Assembly: GCA_045617405.1 (NCBI GenBank)
Contig: JAZLIL010000183.1
Span: forward strand, 1 to 15,860
DNA length: 15,860 bases
From: JAZLIL01 sp045617405
GTDB lineage: Bacteria > Bacillota > Clostridia > Lachnospirales > Lachnospiraceae
Direction of reading: 5' to 3'
Shown here piece by piece: positions 1 to 7,816 of this stretch. A program made the position numbers and the translations under genes. The notes below the pieces were generated by a model. That model was not told the origin of the DNA. It did no database searches and was given only the letters and a program-made list of their open reading frames with translations. Positions within the stretch are counted from its first letter, which is position 1; every line of letters starts with the position of its first letter.

Positions 1-35
1 CTTTTTGTGTGCCACAAATACAATGTACATGCATC

Positions 36-64
36 TTGAAATCTGTTTTCAAGTATGATAATAT
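36..64 (+). promoter_or_regulatory. Putative sigma-A promoter with overlapping dyad
   Basis: A -35 box TTGAAA (36-41) and a -10-like box TAATAT (59-64) are separated by exactly 17 bases. A perfect 7-bp inverted repeat, CTTGAAA (35-41) and TTTCAAG (47-53), overlaps the -35 box and part of the spacer, where a repressor could bind. It would drive the gene starting at 205 with a leader of roughly 130 nt. A TATAAT lies at 78-83 but has no good partner -35 box. Confidence 0.5.
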
Positions 65-204
65 AAATTAAGTTTACTATAATATTGCAATGCCACATAA
101 ATCGTTTTGCTGAAATTTGTAAGAACTTCCACAGATTAAACGGTGAGCACGGGCAGTTTTTGACATATAGCAAAATCGTCAGAGGATCGGGGAGGGTAGA
201 AGGT

Positions 205-1233
205 ATGAATGATTTATTATTAAAACAACAGCAACAGACCGAAAGCAGGTTTATCGAATCTGATCCTATGCTTGAGCAGAAAAAAAGGCTGAGTGAAAGG
301 ACAAGGCACTTCGATGAAATCGAGAAGTCGGATTTGTCGGCGTATCAGCTTGCACCTCTTGATGAAATTGAGGTAAATAAATCGCTTTTTGCCCAGTCAC
401 AGAGCAGGATGAAGGCAATCGAGGCAAGCGGTGTTGCCCCGGGAACTCCTGTACAGTTTCCCAAGGCCGGTAAGGACAGCTACAAGGAACGGAGAGAAAA
501 GGCAAAAAAGAAGAAGAAGGCAAAGAAGCTCGTGGCATCAGGTGACGAGTACACGCTTGAAATGCTTGAACAGCTTAAGGCACTTAAAGAGGCTGATGAT
601 AAAGCAATGGATGATACACCTTCAGGTCTTGAGGATAAGGATTCAAAGTATCATGGTGATGGAAGAATCCTTAATAGCTTTTGTCAGGGACACAGGGTTA
701 ATAAAGAAGGTCAACCGCTTGATGAAACGGAAGCCCGGAAGATGAACGAGGACAGAAAGTTCTTTGTTGACTACCTAAGCGGAGATCAGGTGAGAAGAAA
801 GCCGTACCTTGACAAGTTTACAAAAGAACTTCTCGAGTATAAGATTGATATCTCAATGCTCTCCGATAAGTATGTATCTTCACATATAGCTGAACTGTGT
901 AAGTTTTCAAATAAAGCCTGCTATTTTGAAAACATGATGAAGGAAAACGAATGGTATTACAATTCGCTTCCGCAGTTTCAAAAGGATCTGATTGAAGCGA
1001 GAATCTATAATGTAACTGCTCCGTTGACTAATTTTCTTCAGAATTTCTGCGGCATGAGGGGGCTTTCACTCAACAGGAGGGGGCTTCTTGGCAAGGATGA
1101 AGTCATGATTGATACGGAAGGGTATAAGATGGATTTCATGGACGCTAAGGAAGCTCTTTCGGGAGTATTTGCAGAACGTGATAGGCTCGAGAAGCAAGCA
1201 ATCGATAAAGAAGCAAGAGCGGGAAGAGGTTAG
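205..1233 (+). CDS. Hydrophilic protein of unknown function
   Basis: I do not recognise this 342-residue protein. It is highly charged, with no signal peptide and no membrane segment, so it is probably cytoplasmic. A lysine/arginine-rich patch (KERREKAKKKKKAKK) lies near residue 100 and is followed by acidic, probably helical stretches. The C-terminal third is better structured, with aromatic residues and a closing helix rich in charged residues. The ATG at 205 is chosen because GGAGGG (191-196) stands upstream at a suitable distance; the frame can be extended to a TTG at 85, but without a convincing ribosome binding site. The GNAT gene follows after 33 bases without a clear terminator, so the two are probably co-transcribed. 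Confidence 0.75.
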   Translation: MNDLLLKQQQQTESRFIESDPMLEQKKRLSERTRHFDEIEKSDLSAYQLAPLDEIEVNKSLFAQSQSRMKAIEASGVAPGTPVQFPKAGKDSYKERREKAKKKKKAKKLVASGDEYTLEMLEQLKALKEADDKAMDDTPSGLEDKDSKYHGDGRILNSFCQGHRVNKEGQPLDETEARKMNEDRKFFVDYLSGDQVRRKPYLDKFTKELLEYKIDISMLSDKYVSSHIAELCKFSNKACYFENMMKENEWYYNSLPQFQKDLIEARIYNVTAPLTNFLQNFCGMRGLSLNRRGLLGKDEVMIDTEGYKMDFMDAKEALSGVFAERDRLEKQAIDKEARAGRG

Positions 1234-1266
1234 AAAACCTGATACCACAACCGCAGGGAGTTGATT

Positions 1267-2091
1267 ATGGAGATAGGTTATATTGACAAACAGAATATCG
1301 AGTGGTTCAAGCCGTTGATGCTTGATTCATCGGTTCGGGCGATAGAGAGGGGTGAACCGGTTATCGCATTCGGAGCAGTTGAGGACAAAACGGCAGTGGG
1401 GGCTGTTTCGGGAGTTGTCTCGCACGGTGATTTTGTGGTGGATTCGTTTTTCGTTGCACCGGAATACAGAAACAGGGGTGTGGGAGATGCACTGCTTGCT
1501 GAAGTATCGGAGTGTATTAAGGGAAGAGGCATTACCATTGATTTCAGCTTCGAAGTATTTGGTGATGAACAGAAAACCTTGGTTTCGTTTCTTACCCACA
1601 GAGGTTTTATTGATTGCTCCGAGGACATTGACAGTGCATTTGTTCTCAACCTTTCCGATGTGTTTTCGTCACCACTTTTCAAAAATGACCGGGACATTTC
1701 GATGCCGCTGTTTTCCGAAATCCCGGATATTGCTCTGAAGAGAGCGTCGGCTTATGCTCAGGAAAATGATTATATAATGCCTGAGGGCTGGTTCATTTCA
1801 CCTTCTATTGACAGGCGGATAAGCGTCATGCTGCTTGATGAATTTGTTCCAAAGGCATATGTTACCTTTGAAAAGCTGTCCGAGAACATGATTCAGATGT
1901 CGTCTGCTTTTAATGGAACAGGCCAGCCGACGATTTTTATCAGAATGATAGCAAAGGCAATAAATGAAGCAGGAAAGTACTATCCGGGTGACACACAGGT
2001 TATAATGCAGGCACTCAACCGTACGAGCCTCGGACTGATAAACCATCTGTTCCCGAAGGCAGAGAGGATTTCATATTGCTTGAGAAAATAG
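1267..2091 (+). CDS. GNAT family N-acetyltransferase
   Basis: This 274-residue protein is predicted to transfer an acetyl group from acetyl-CoA to an amine; its substrate cannot be read from the sequence. The N-terminal half has the GNAT core, with the acetyl-CoA pyrophosphate-binding loop as VAPEYRNRGVGDALL (about residues 63-77, the R/Q-x-x-G-x-G/A pattern), followed by the strand and helix expected of motif B (LTHRGFIDC). The C-terminal half (about 150-274) is roughly another GNAT-domain length but lacks a clear second CoA loop, so it may be a degenerate second domain. The ATG at 1267 fits GGGAG (1256-1260), while the TTG at 1261 is too close. It ends 7 bp before the end of the convergent ThiF-like gene. 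Confidence 0.85.
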   Translation: MEIGYIDKQNIEWFKPLMLDSSVRAIERGEPVIAFGAVEDKTAVGAVSGVVSHGDFVVDSFFVAPEYRNRGVGDALLAEVSECIKGRGITIDFSFEVFGDEQKTLVSFLTHRGFIDCSEDIDSAFVLNLSDVFSSPLFKNDRDISMPLFSEIPDIALKRASAYAQENDYIMPEGWFISPSIDRRISVMLLDEFVPKAYVTFEKLSENMIQMSSAFNGTGQPTIFIRMIAKAINEAGKYYPGDTQVIMQALNRTSLGLINHLFPKAERISYCLRK

Positions 2092-2098
2092 AAGACGT

Positions 2099-2767
2099 TT
2101 AAATCTTTACCGTTTCAAAAGTCATCAGATCGAGGTCTCCGATGAGGATTGATTCCGCGAGCAGCGGTTCTTCGCCCGAGAGGATTCTGACGGCTTCCGA
2201 AACTTCAATCCCGGCGCAGATTCCGGGAACAAATGAGAGTGTTGAGGAAGGCTCTGAGGTCTTTTGCGCGTAGAGTTTTTTCATGAGTTCCCGCCCGGGT
2301 TTAATGACTGCAACCTGCAGCATGAGGCCGTTTATTGCACCGTGAATCATGGTGAGATTCAGTTCATTGCAGATTTCTTCAAGCATTATTCTTGCATTGG
2401 CTGAGTCAAGAGCATCGATTACAAGATCAGCACCCGAAAGCAGCTCACGACAGTTATTCTTCGAAAGATTGACAGCGTGTGCGGTGAAAACAATGAGGGG
2501 TGTGATTTTTTTTGCGTATTCCATTGCAGCAACGGCTTTATTCTGTCCGAGTGTGGCCTCCGTGGCAAGAAGCTGTCTGTTGAAGTTGGCGGTACAAAAT
2601 GTATCGCCGTCAATCGCAATGATGTTTCCAATCCCCGCTCTCACAAGGTATTCACACACAAAACCGCCAAGACCGCCGCATCCGACTACGGCCACGGTGC
2701 TTTTTTTGAGCAGCTGCTGCTTAGAAGCAGAGATTGTCGGGATATTTCTTTCTAAGATGTCTTCCAT
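2099..2767 (-). CDS. HesA/MoeB/ThiF family adenylyltransferase (E1-like)
   Basis: This 222-residue cytoplasmic enzyme belongs to the ubiquitin-activating E1-like superfamily, which adenylates the C-terminus of a small sulfur-carrier or modifier protein. The nucleotide-binding loop VGCGGLGG is at about 28-35, then D53/D55, the ATP-contacting NRQ (63-65), K77, and GADLVIDALDS (about 112-122), which supplies the Mg-binding aspartate. I see no CxxC zinc pairs and no clear catalytic cysteine of the ThiF type, so it may only adenylate. No sulfur-carrier or thiamine/molybdopterin gene is next to it, so its partner is unknown. The start at 2767 is chosen for its GGAG ribosome binding site; an upstream in-frame ATG at 2806 lacks one. 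Confidence 0.85.
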   Translation of the reverse strand: MEDILERNIPTISASKQQLLKKSTVAVVGCGGLGGFVCEYLVRAGIGNIIAIDGDTFCTANFNRQLLATEATLGQNKAVAAMEYAKKITPLIVFTAHAVNLSKNNCRELLSGADLVIDALDSANARIMLEEICNELNLTMIHGAINGLMLQVAVIKPGRELMKKLYAQKTSEPSSTLSFVPGICAGIEVSEAVRILSGEEPLLAESILIGDLDLMTFETVKI

Positions 2768-2855
2768 GCTGTATCTCCGTATGGTGGTGCACGGGCGGTG
2801 TCTCATGCCAGAGTGTCAAAACTGTGGCAGGAAACTCGCCGCAAGTTTGATAATT

Positions 2856-2879
2856 TGACCTGACACCGTCCCTTGGGAC
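2856..2879. repeat. Dispersed short repeat, GGGACGGTGTCAGGTCA type
   Basis: TGACCTGACACCGTCCC (2856-2872) shares its first 14 bases exactly with 4712-4725. The small palindrome GTCCC-tt-GGGAC (2868-2879) overlaps its end. Read on the minus strand, the GGGACGGTG core matches the repeats near 8992, 10458 and 14961. It lies between divergent genes, just before the promoter of the EamA-type gene. Confidence 0.55.
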
Positions 2880-2908
2880 TTGATTCTTTAGACTAATATG
2901 TTTACAAT
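2880..2908 (+). promoter_or_regulatory. Putative promoter of the EamA-type gene
   Basis: TTGATT (2880-2885) and TACAAT (2903-2908) are 17 bases apart, near the sigma-A consensus. The leader to the ATG at 2947 would be about 30 nt and contains the GAGGAGG ribosome binding site. Confidence 0.6.
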
Positions 2909-2946
2909 ACACCTCGGCAGTCATTATCTGAGGAGGAATTATTACC

Positions 2947-3825
2947 ATGGCAGCGACAGGCAGTGAACAGCATAAAAGTTATCTTGGTACATTTTTTGTT
3001 GTACTTTCCGCGATTTGTTTCAGCATCGCAGGTGTGTTGATAAAGACAACACCTCTGTCAGGCGTTACAATCAACGGCACCAGAAGTATTCTGGCGGCTT
3101 TGGTCATGCTCATATACATGCGTGTGACGAAGCATAAATTTGTTTTCAACAAAACAGTATTGTTCGGCGCCATTTGCAACACATTGACAAGTCTTATTTT
3201 TGTAATCTCAACAAAGATTACCTCAAGTGCAAATGCGATAGTACTGCAGTTCACAATGCCTATCTTTATTATACTCATCAGACTGATTTTCCAGAAGATT
3301 CGTCCGACAAAAACTGAAACGGCGACCTGCGTATTTGTCCTGATCGGCATTGTTTTCTTTTTCGTCGATTCACTGACATCGGGCGGAATGCTCGGAAATG
3401 CACTGGCACTCTTCACGGGAATCACCTATGCCGTGATTTTCCTGCAGAAATCGATAAAGGGTGCTGACATGGAGAGTTCAACTGTCATCGGACAGCTGAT
3501 CAGTTTTGTTATCAGCATTCCTTTCTGGTTCACCGAAACGGGATGGAGTGCGTCAAGCATTGTGTCTGTCGTTGTTCTCGGAATTTTCCAGCTCGGACTC
3601 GGCTACGTCTTCCTGACTGTCGGCCTCAGCACGGTTTCACCGGTAACAGGTGCCATCACCTCAACTCTTGAACCGATATTAAACCCGATTCTTGTAGCCA
3701 TTTTCTACCCCGAGCATCTCGGAACCTTCGCGATTGTCGGTGCAGTCTGGGTAATCGCATCCGTAACGGTCTACAATGTTTTAAGTGTCAGAAAACCTTC
3801 CGCTGGCCCCGCAGGGAAGGACTAA
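2947..3825 (+). CDS. EamA-family (drug/metabolite superfamily) transporter
   Basis: This 292-residue integral membrane protein has about ten hydrophobic segments arranged as two five-helix EamA repeats, as usual for the family. The first repeat begins near residue 12 (FVVLSAICFSIAGVLIK) and the second near 150. The second ends with the typical SPVTGAITSTLEPILNPILVAIF segment region, where the glutamate of the conserved LEP motif can be seen. Such proteins export or import small metabolites such as amino acids or nucleosides; the substrate is not predictable here. A strong GAGGAGG lies about 10 bases before the ATG. Its last 45 bases overlap the 3' end of the convergent methyltransferase gene. 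Confidence 0.88.
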   Translation: MAATGSEQHKSYLGTFFVVLSAICFSIAGVLIKTTPLSGVTINGTRSILAALVMLIYMRVTKHKFVFNKTVLFGAICNTLTSLIFVISTKITSSANAIVLQFTMPIFIILIRLIFQKIRPTKTETATCVFVLIGIVFFFVDSLTSGGMLGNALALFTGITYAVIFLQKSIKGADMESSTVIGQLISFVISIPFWFTETGWSASSIVSVVVLGIFQLGLGYVFLTVGLSTVSPVTGAITSTLEPILNPILVAIFYPEHLGTFAIVGAVWVIASVTVYNVLSVRKPSAGPAGKD

Positions 3826-4659
3826 TCCGGTTGCTTCTACGGGAAGCCCGATTTCAGATGCTTCCACGGTTCCCTTAAATTTCTTCGCAATCAGTGTTGA
3901 AAGCAGGTATGAGAGTACTGCCGGCTGAAGTCCCGTTGTATATGAATTAATGAGGACAAAGAGCGGCTTGTCACAAAGAATTTCGGAACACAGTTCAACA
4001 AACGGGTACAAACTCTCTTCGAGCTTCCAGATCTCACCGCCCGGTCCTCTTCCGTAGGAAGGCGGGTCCATTATGATTGCATCGTATCTGTTGCCGCGCC
4101 GTATCTCACGTTCAACAAACTTTTTGCAGTCATCGACGATGTACCTGATCGGTGCGTCAGACAGCCCTGAAAGCTGCGCATTCTCCTTTGCCCATCCTAC
4201 CATTCCTTTTGATGCATCGACATGTGTAACCTTCGCTCCTGCCTTTGCACAGGCAACGGTAGCACCGCCGGTGTAGGCAAAGAGATTCAGGACTTTGATT
4301 TCCCTTCCGGGGTTCTCATTCTTAGCATTTGAAATGAGTCCGCGCATCCAGTCCCAGTTTACAGCCTGTTCGGGGAACAGTCCCGTGTGCTTGAAGCTGA
4401 AGGGCTTAAGATTGAAACGAAGATCACCGTAGGAGATGGTCCATTGCTCGGGAAGATCAAAGAATTCCCATTCGCCGCCGCCTTTTGAGCTGCGGTGGTA
4501 ATGTGCGTTGAGTTTTCCCCACAGTGTCTTGTCCTTTGGAGTGTTCCAGATGACCTGGGGGTCGGGTCTTAAAAGCTTGTATCTGCCCCACATCTCAAGC
4601 TTCTCGCCTGATGAGCAGTCAAGCACTTTATAGTCTTTCCAATTATCTGCTAACCACAT
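3781..4659 (-). CDS. Class I SAM-dependent rRNA methyltransferase (RlmI/RlmK-like)
   Basis: This 292-residue protein probably methylates RNA using S-adenosylmethionine. The SAM-binding motif I is LNLFAYTGG (about 124-132), followed by an acidic strand end HVDAS, and the catalytic motif IV is DPPSYG (about 198-203), as in the RlmI/RlmK/YccW group (Methyltrans_SAM family). The N-terminal part (1-110) would be the substrate-recognition region; a PUA domain is not evident. The ATG at 4659 has GAGG just upstream. The frame extends to a GTG at 4722, but that lies inside a dispersed repeat and lacks a ribosome binding site. The last 45 bases overlap the end of the EamA-type gene on the other strand. 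Confidence 0.88.
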   Translation of the reverse strand: MWLADNWKDYKVLDCSSGEKLEMWGRYKLLRPDPQVIWNTPKDKTLWGKLNAHYHRSSKGGGEWEFFDLPEQWTISYGDLRFNLKPFSFKHTGLFPEQAVNWDWMRGLISNAKNENPGREIKVLNLFAYTGGATVACAKAGAKVTHVDASKGMVGWAKENAQLSGLSDAPIRYIVDDCKKFVEREIRRGNRYDAIIMDPPSYGRGPGGEIWKLEESLYPFVELCSEILCDKPLFVLINSYTTGLQPAVLSYLLSTLIAKKFKGTVEASEIGLPVEATGLVLPCGASGRFSDT

Positions 4660-4711
4660 AATTCCTCTTTTCCGTTCTGCCTCCGGCGGCGCACTGGCTG
4701 TGTCGGTGCTC

Positions 4712-4725
4712 TGACCTGACACCGT
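4712..4725. repeat. Dispersed short repeat, second copy
   Basis: TGACCTGACACCGT is identical to 2856-2869. The copy here lacks the following CCC. It lies upstream of the minus-strand methyltransferase gene, in the 185-bp spacer before the PgeF-like gene. Confidence 0.5.
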
Positions 4726-4802
4726 TCGCTCTTAAAATTGTAAGTCAACGTCATTCACGTGTCAAGCAACACAGAAGACATGCTGATACAGCAAATACAG
4801 TA

Positions 4803-4832
4803 TTGATAAATTGCCGGCATATACATTAAAAT
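4803..4832 (+). promoter_or_regulatory. Putative promoter of the PgeF-like gene
   Basis: TTGATA (4803-4808) and TAAAAT (4827-4832) are 18 bases apart. The predicted transcript would start only a few bases before the TTG at 4845, so this promoter may instead favour the ATG at 4872. The pyrophosphatase gene downstream probably shares it. Confidence 0.45.
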
Positions 4833-4844
4833 AGGGGTGACAGG

Positions 4845-5633
4845 TTGACTTTTTGGAAAGATGACGTTTATATGCAGATGGAATTAATGTTTAAATCAAA
4901 TTCAGGACAGATAATTTCCGGTATTTCCGCAGGGACGTGGAAGTATGGTACCAAAGGAGCAAAGGAGAGCTTCCTTATGCTGTCGGAAGCTGTTAATATC
5001 CCCATGGAGCGGATGACAAGAGCACATCAGACACACACTGACAAAGTGAAGTGTGTGACATTTCGCGACGGCGGATATGGCGTGCTGCAAGGCTTCGCGG
5101 AAGATGATGAGTTTGACGGCATGATTACCGGCGAGACGGGACTCATGCTCGGAATTACTGTGGCCGACTGCGTTCCGGTTTTATTGCACGATCCGGTCAG
5201 GAAGTGTATCGCAGCCGTTCATTCGGGATGGCGCGGAACCGCAAAGGAGATTTCAGCAAATGCAATCGGAATGATGGCAAAGGAATTTCAAAGCAATCCG
5301 TCAGAAATAGAAGCCTGCATCGGTCCCTGCATCTGCAGCGAGTGCTACGAGGTAGGTGCGGAGTTGATTGATGAATTTCGAAATCATTTTTCTGGCGATG
5401 AAATCGCCGCATTCTTTACAAAGCTTGAAAAACCGGATAAAGAAGGAAAGTACCTGCTTGATTTGAGGAAGGCAATTCTTACGACTCTCGTAAGAAGCGG
5501 ACTGAAGGAAAGCAACATTACGGTTTCGAAGCTTTGCACATTTGAGACTGAGGAACTGGGTTCCTGGCGAAGAACGGGAAACAGGATCTTTCAGAACCTT
5601 GCGTATATAGCACTTGAAGACGGGGGAAAATAG
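4845..5633 (+). CDS. pgeF: PgeF/YfiH-family protein (peptidoglycan editing factor / LACC1-like)
   Basis: This protein of up to 262 residues belongs to the YfiH/LACC1 family. Characterised members act as purine nucleoside phosphorylases/adenosine deaminases, or clear wrongly built peptidoglycan precursors; older annotation is polyphenol oxidase or laccase. The metal-site residues stand in their usual contexts: RAHQTH (H61/H64), ADCVPV (C109) and AVHSGWRGTA (H126), followed by IGPCICSECYEV. The start is uncertain. TTG at 4845 has GGGGTGA five bases upstream, but family members often begin nearer the ATG at 4872 or 4878. The next gene starts 4 bp after the stop, so the two are surely co-transcribed. 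Confidence 0.9.
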   Translation: MTFWKDDVYMQMELMFKSNSGQIISGISAGTWKYGTKGAKESFLMLSEAVNIPMERMTRAHQTHTDKVKCVTFRDGGYGVLQGFAEDDEFDGMITGETGLMLGITVADCVPVLLHDPVRKCIAAVHSGWRGTAKEISANAIGMMAKEFQSNPSEIEACIGPCICSECYEVGAELIDEFRNHFSGDEIAAFFTKLEKPDKEGKYLLDLRKAILTTLVRSGLKESNITVSKLCTFETEELGSWRRTGNRIFQNLAYIALEDGGK

Positions 5634-5637
5634 CTAT

Positions 5638-6939
5638 ATGTCAAAGATTTACATTACAGGGCACAAAAATCCGGATATGGACAGCCTTTGCAGCGCATAT
5701 GCATATGCAGTACTTAAGAACAGGATTGATTCCGAAAATGATTACATAGCCGTTCGCTGCGGACACCTGAACGAAAATGTGAAAAGAATTCTTACATTTC
5801 TCGGAATTGAGCCTTTAATCTACAAATCACATATCCAGCCGGTGGTGGGGGACGTTGTTTTGAATTCCGAGCTTCAGCCTGATGCAAACGATCCGATTTC
5901 AAGCATTTCCGCAGGTTATCATTCATCAAATCCGTCGGTAATGCCTGTCTATGACAGCAACAGATTCTGTGGTCTTCTGAGCGTTGATGATATTGCAGCC
6001 TGGGTGATGTCGGAGCTTTCGGATAACGGAAAGGTTGACAGGATTCCCTCCATCAGGGAAGTTATGGGAGAGCAGGAGGAGCCCGTTTTGTCGTCGGAGC
6101 TCTACGAGGAGGTTAAAAAGAAGCTCTCGGTTTCAAAGAAGAGAGGACTCGCAGTGTTTTGTGAAGGTGAATTTGTGGGCTTCGTTACAAGAAGGTGTTT
6201 CCTGAAGGCACCACGCTACAATGTTATCCTTGTGGATCACAATGAGCCAAAGCAGAGTATCCGAGGCATAGAAAACGCAAATATCATTGAGATTATCGAT
6301 CATCACCGGATCGATTCGGTTCACACCGATGTTCCGATACTGATAGATGCAGAGCCCATCGGAAGCACATGCACGATTGTATTTCGCCGGTTTATTTCGC
6401 AGGGTGTTACACCCGATGTGCTGACGGCACGGGCTCTTCTGGCGGGAATTGTGTCGGATACGCTTATTCTTCGAAGTCCCACGACTACATCTGTAGACAA
6501 AGAAGCGGCGGAGGCACTTGCGAAAATCTGCGGTGTCGATGTCTCTGAATTTGGATTTGCCATGTTTGCAAACATCGAAGGATTAAAATCACGCGAACCT
6601 TCCGAGGCCATCGGATCGGATTTTAAACTGTACACGGAGGGCAAGTTCAGGTTCGGAATCGGGCAGTGTGAAGTCACAACGCTTATGGACCTTGATGATT
6701 ATGTTGAAGAGTATCTCGACGAACTCGAGTCGTACCGCCGTTCGGAAGGACTCGACTGGGCCGTGCTGATGATAACCGATATACTTCGTGAGAACAGTGT
6801 TCTTCTCGCAACAGAGCATAACATTAACAAATCCTTACAGTACAGCAGGATTTCACTAAATGTCTTTGATATGCCGGGTGTCATGAGCAGAAAGAAACAG
6901 CTGCTCCCCGAACTTTTAAGTGTTGTGACGGGCGCATAG
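5638..6939 (+). CDS. ppaC: CBS-domain manganese-dependent inorganic pyrophosphatase (family II)
   Basis: This 433-residue cytoplasmic enzyme hydrolyses pyrophosphate to two phosphates. DHH-family metal ligands are visible: GHKNPDMDS (8-16), VDHNEP (199-204) and IDHH (220-223). The family signature SDTLILRSPTTT follows at 273-284, and the C-terminal DHHA2 part carries the SRKKQ.LP phosphate-binding motif near the end. An insert between about 65 and 195 matches a CBS pair, which in this family binds adenine nucleotides and regulates activity. No room is left for the DRTGG domain of the longer ~550-residue forms. ATG 5638 is preferred over an in-frame TTG at 5614. It is tightly coupled to the preceding pgeF-like gene and ends 12 bp from the convergent transporter gene. 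Confidence 0.93.
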   Translation: MSKIYITGHKNPDMDSLCSAYAYAVLKNRIDSENDYIAVRCGHLNENVKRILTFLGIEPLIYKSHIQPVVGDVVLNSELQPDANDPISSISAGYHSSNPSVMPVYDSNRFCGLLSVDDIAAWVMSELSDNGKVDRIPSIREVMGEQEEPVLSSELYEEVKKKLSVSKKRGLAVFCEGEFVGFVTRRCFLKAPRYNVILVDHNEPKQSIRGIENANIIEIIDHHRIDSVHTDVPILIDAEPIGSTCTIVFRRFISQGVTPDVLTARALLAGIVSDTLILRSPTTTSVDKEAAEALAKICGVDVSEFGFAMFANIEGLKSREPSEAIGSDFKLYTEGKFRFGIGQCEVTTLMDLDDYVEEYLDELESYRRSEGLDWAVLMITDILRENSVLLATEHNINKSLQYSRISLNVFDMPGVMSRKKQLLPELLSVVTGA

Positions 6940-6951
6940 TGATAAAAGCGG

Positions 6952-7563
6952 TTATTTCTTCTCCGAGGGAAGCTTGAGGAGAGGGATTGTAACGCCGCCA
7001 AGGCTGTTGCCAAGAGTCATCAGGATCAGGTAGATGAATGCCTTAGCGTTCCAGGTGGCTGAAACCGAGAAGTAGAACATGTTTGCGATGCAGTGCTCAA
7101 AGCCCGAAAGAATGAAAACACTGACACAGATGAAGAGAATAATCGGATTCTGTGTCTTTTTGTAGCCGTCTACCGCGACAAACATAAGAAGTCCGCAGAA
7201 GAAGGAAAGCAGGATGATACTGAGAGGAGAATCATTGAGCTTGACATCACAGATGGAAGCGGCTTTTTCGGCAATCCCGGCAATCCTTGTTGCACGGATT
7301 GCAAGCGCTGCAAGACCTGTACCGACGAAATTGCCAACCCAGACTTCGAGAAGGAAGAGCAGGTACGATACCTTTTCCCCGACAAGGTAGCCGACCTTTC
7401 CGGTGTAGAGATTAAGTCCGTTCGAGCAGATCAGGTAGAGTCCGACCGTGAAGAGAAGTGCTCCGACTGTCTTATTCTCCATTGAAAGAAAAACAGTACC
7501 GCCGATTCCGATGCCGATGCCGGCACCGACTGCAGGTAAAAATGCCTCAAGAAACTTTTTCAT
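6952..7563 (-). CDS. Short formate/nitrite transporter family protein
   Basis: This 203-residue membrane protein shows six hydrophobic segments. It carries the typical FNT sequences VGNFVGTGLAAL (third segment) and SGFEHCIANMFYF (fifth segment); the latter contains the central pore histidine known from FocA-type channels, and the last segment has GNSLGG. FNT channels pass small monovalent anions such as formate, nitrite, hydrosulfide or lactate; which one is not clear here. It is shorter than the usual 250-290 residues, mainly at both termini, but the six-helix core is complete. The ATG at 7563 follows a perfect AGGAGGT, so upstream extension is not needed. It is divergent from the DUF4349 gene and convergent with the pyrophosphatase. 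Confidence 0.85.
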   Translation of the reverse strand: MKKFLEAFLPAVGAGIGIGIGGTVFLSMENKTVGALLFTVGLYLICSNGLNLYTGKVGYLVGEKVSYLLFLLEVWVGNFVGTGLAALAIRATRIAGIAEKAASICDVKLNDSPLSIILLSFFCGLLMFVAVDGYKKTQNPIILFICVSVFILSGFEHCIANMFYFSVSATWNAKAFIYLILMTLGNSLGGVTIPLLKLPSEKK

Positions 7564-7816
7564 AAGGTAACCTCCTATAATTTGCTGTAGATCACATGTG
7601 GATTTTATCATAAAAGAGAAAAATAATCCATCAGACTTTACGAAGGGGGTTGCTGTTTTTTCACATTGTGTTAAAGTATAAAAACGGAACCGTTGCAATT
7701 ATTGCTTCGTCTAAGCATCAGCTTCAGAAATGAAGAGCTTTTTGGAGAAAGTGTGAAAGACAGTAGAACTTTCATCACTATTTGTGCCGCGGGATGGCGG
7801 CGGAATGGAGATTTAT

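Noticed and set aside
85..204. Extended N-terminus of the first gene from a TTG at 85
   Set aside because: No ribosome binding site precedes the TTG, while the ATG at 205 has GGAGGG at good distance.
3791..3822. CCTTCC...GGAAGG hairpin as a bidirectional terminator between convergent genes
   Set aside because: The stem is short, T-tracts are weak, and it lies inside both coding regions before their stop codons.
7655..7680. CACATTGTG dyad as a Rex or FNR-type operator before the formate/nitrite transporter gene
   Set aside because: Only four bases on each side are symmetric and the flanks do not match either consensus well.
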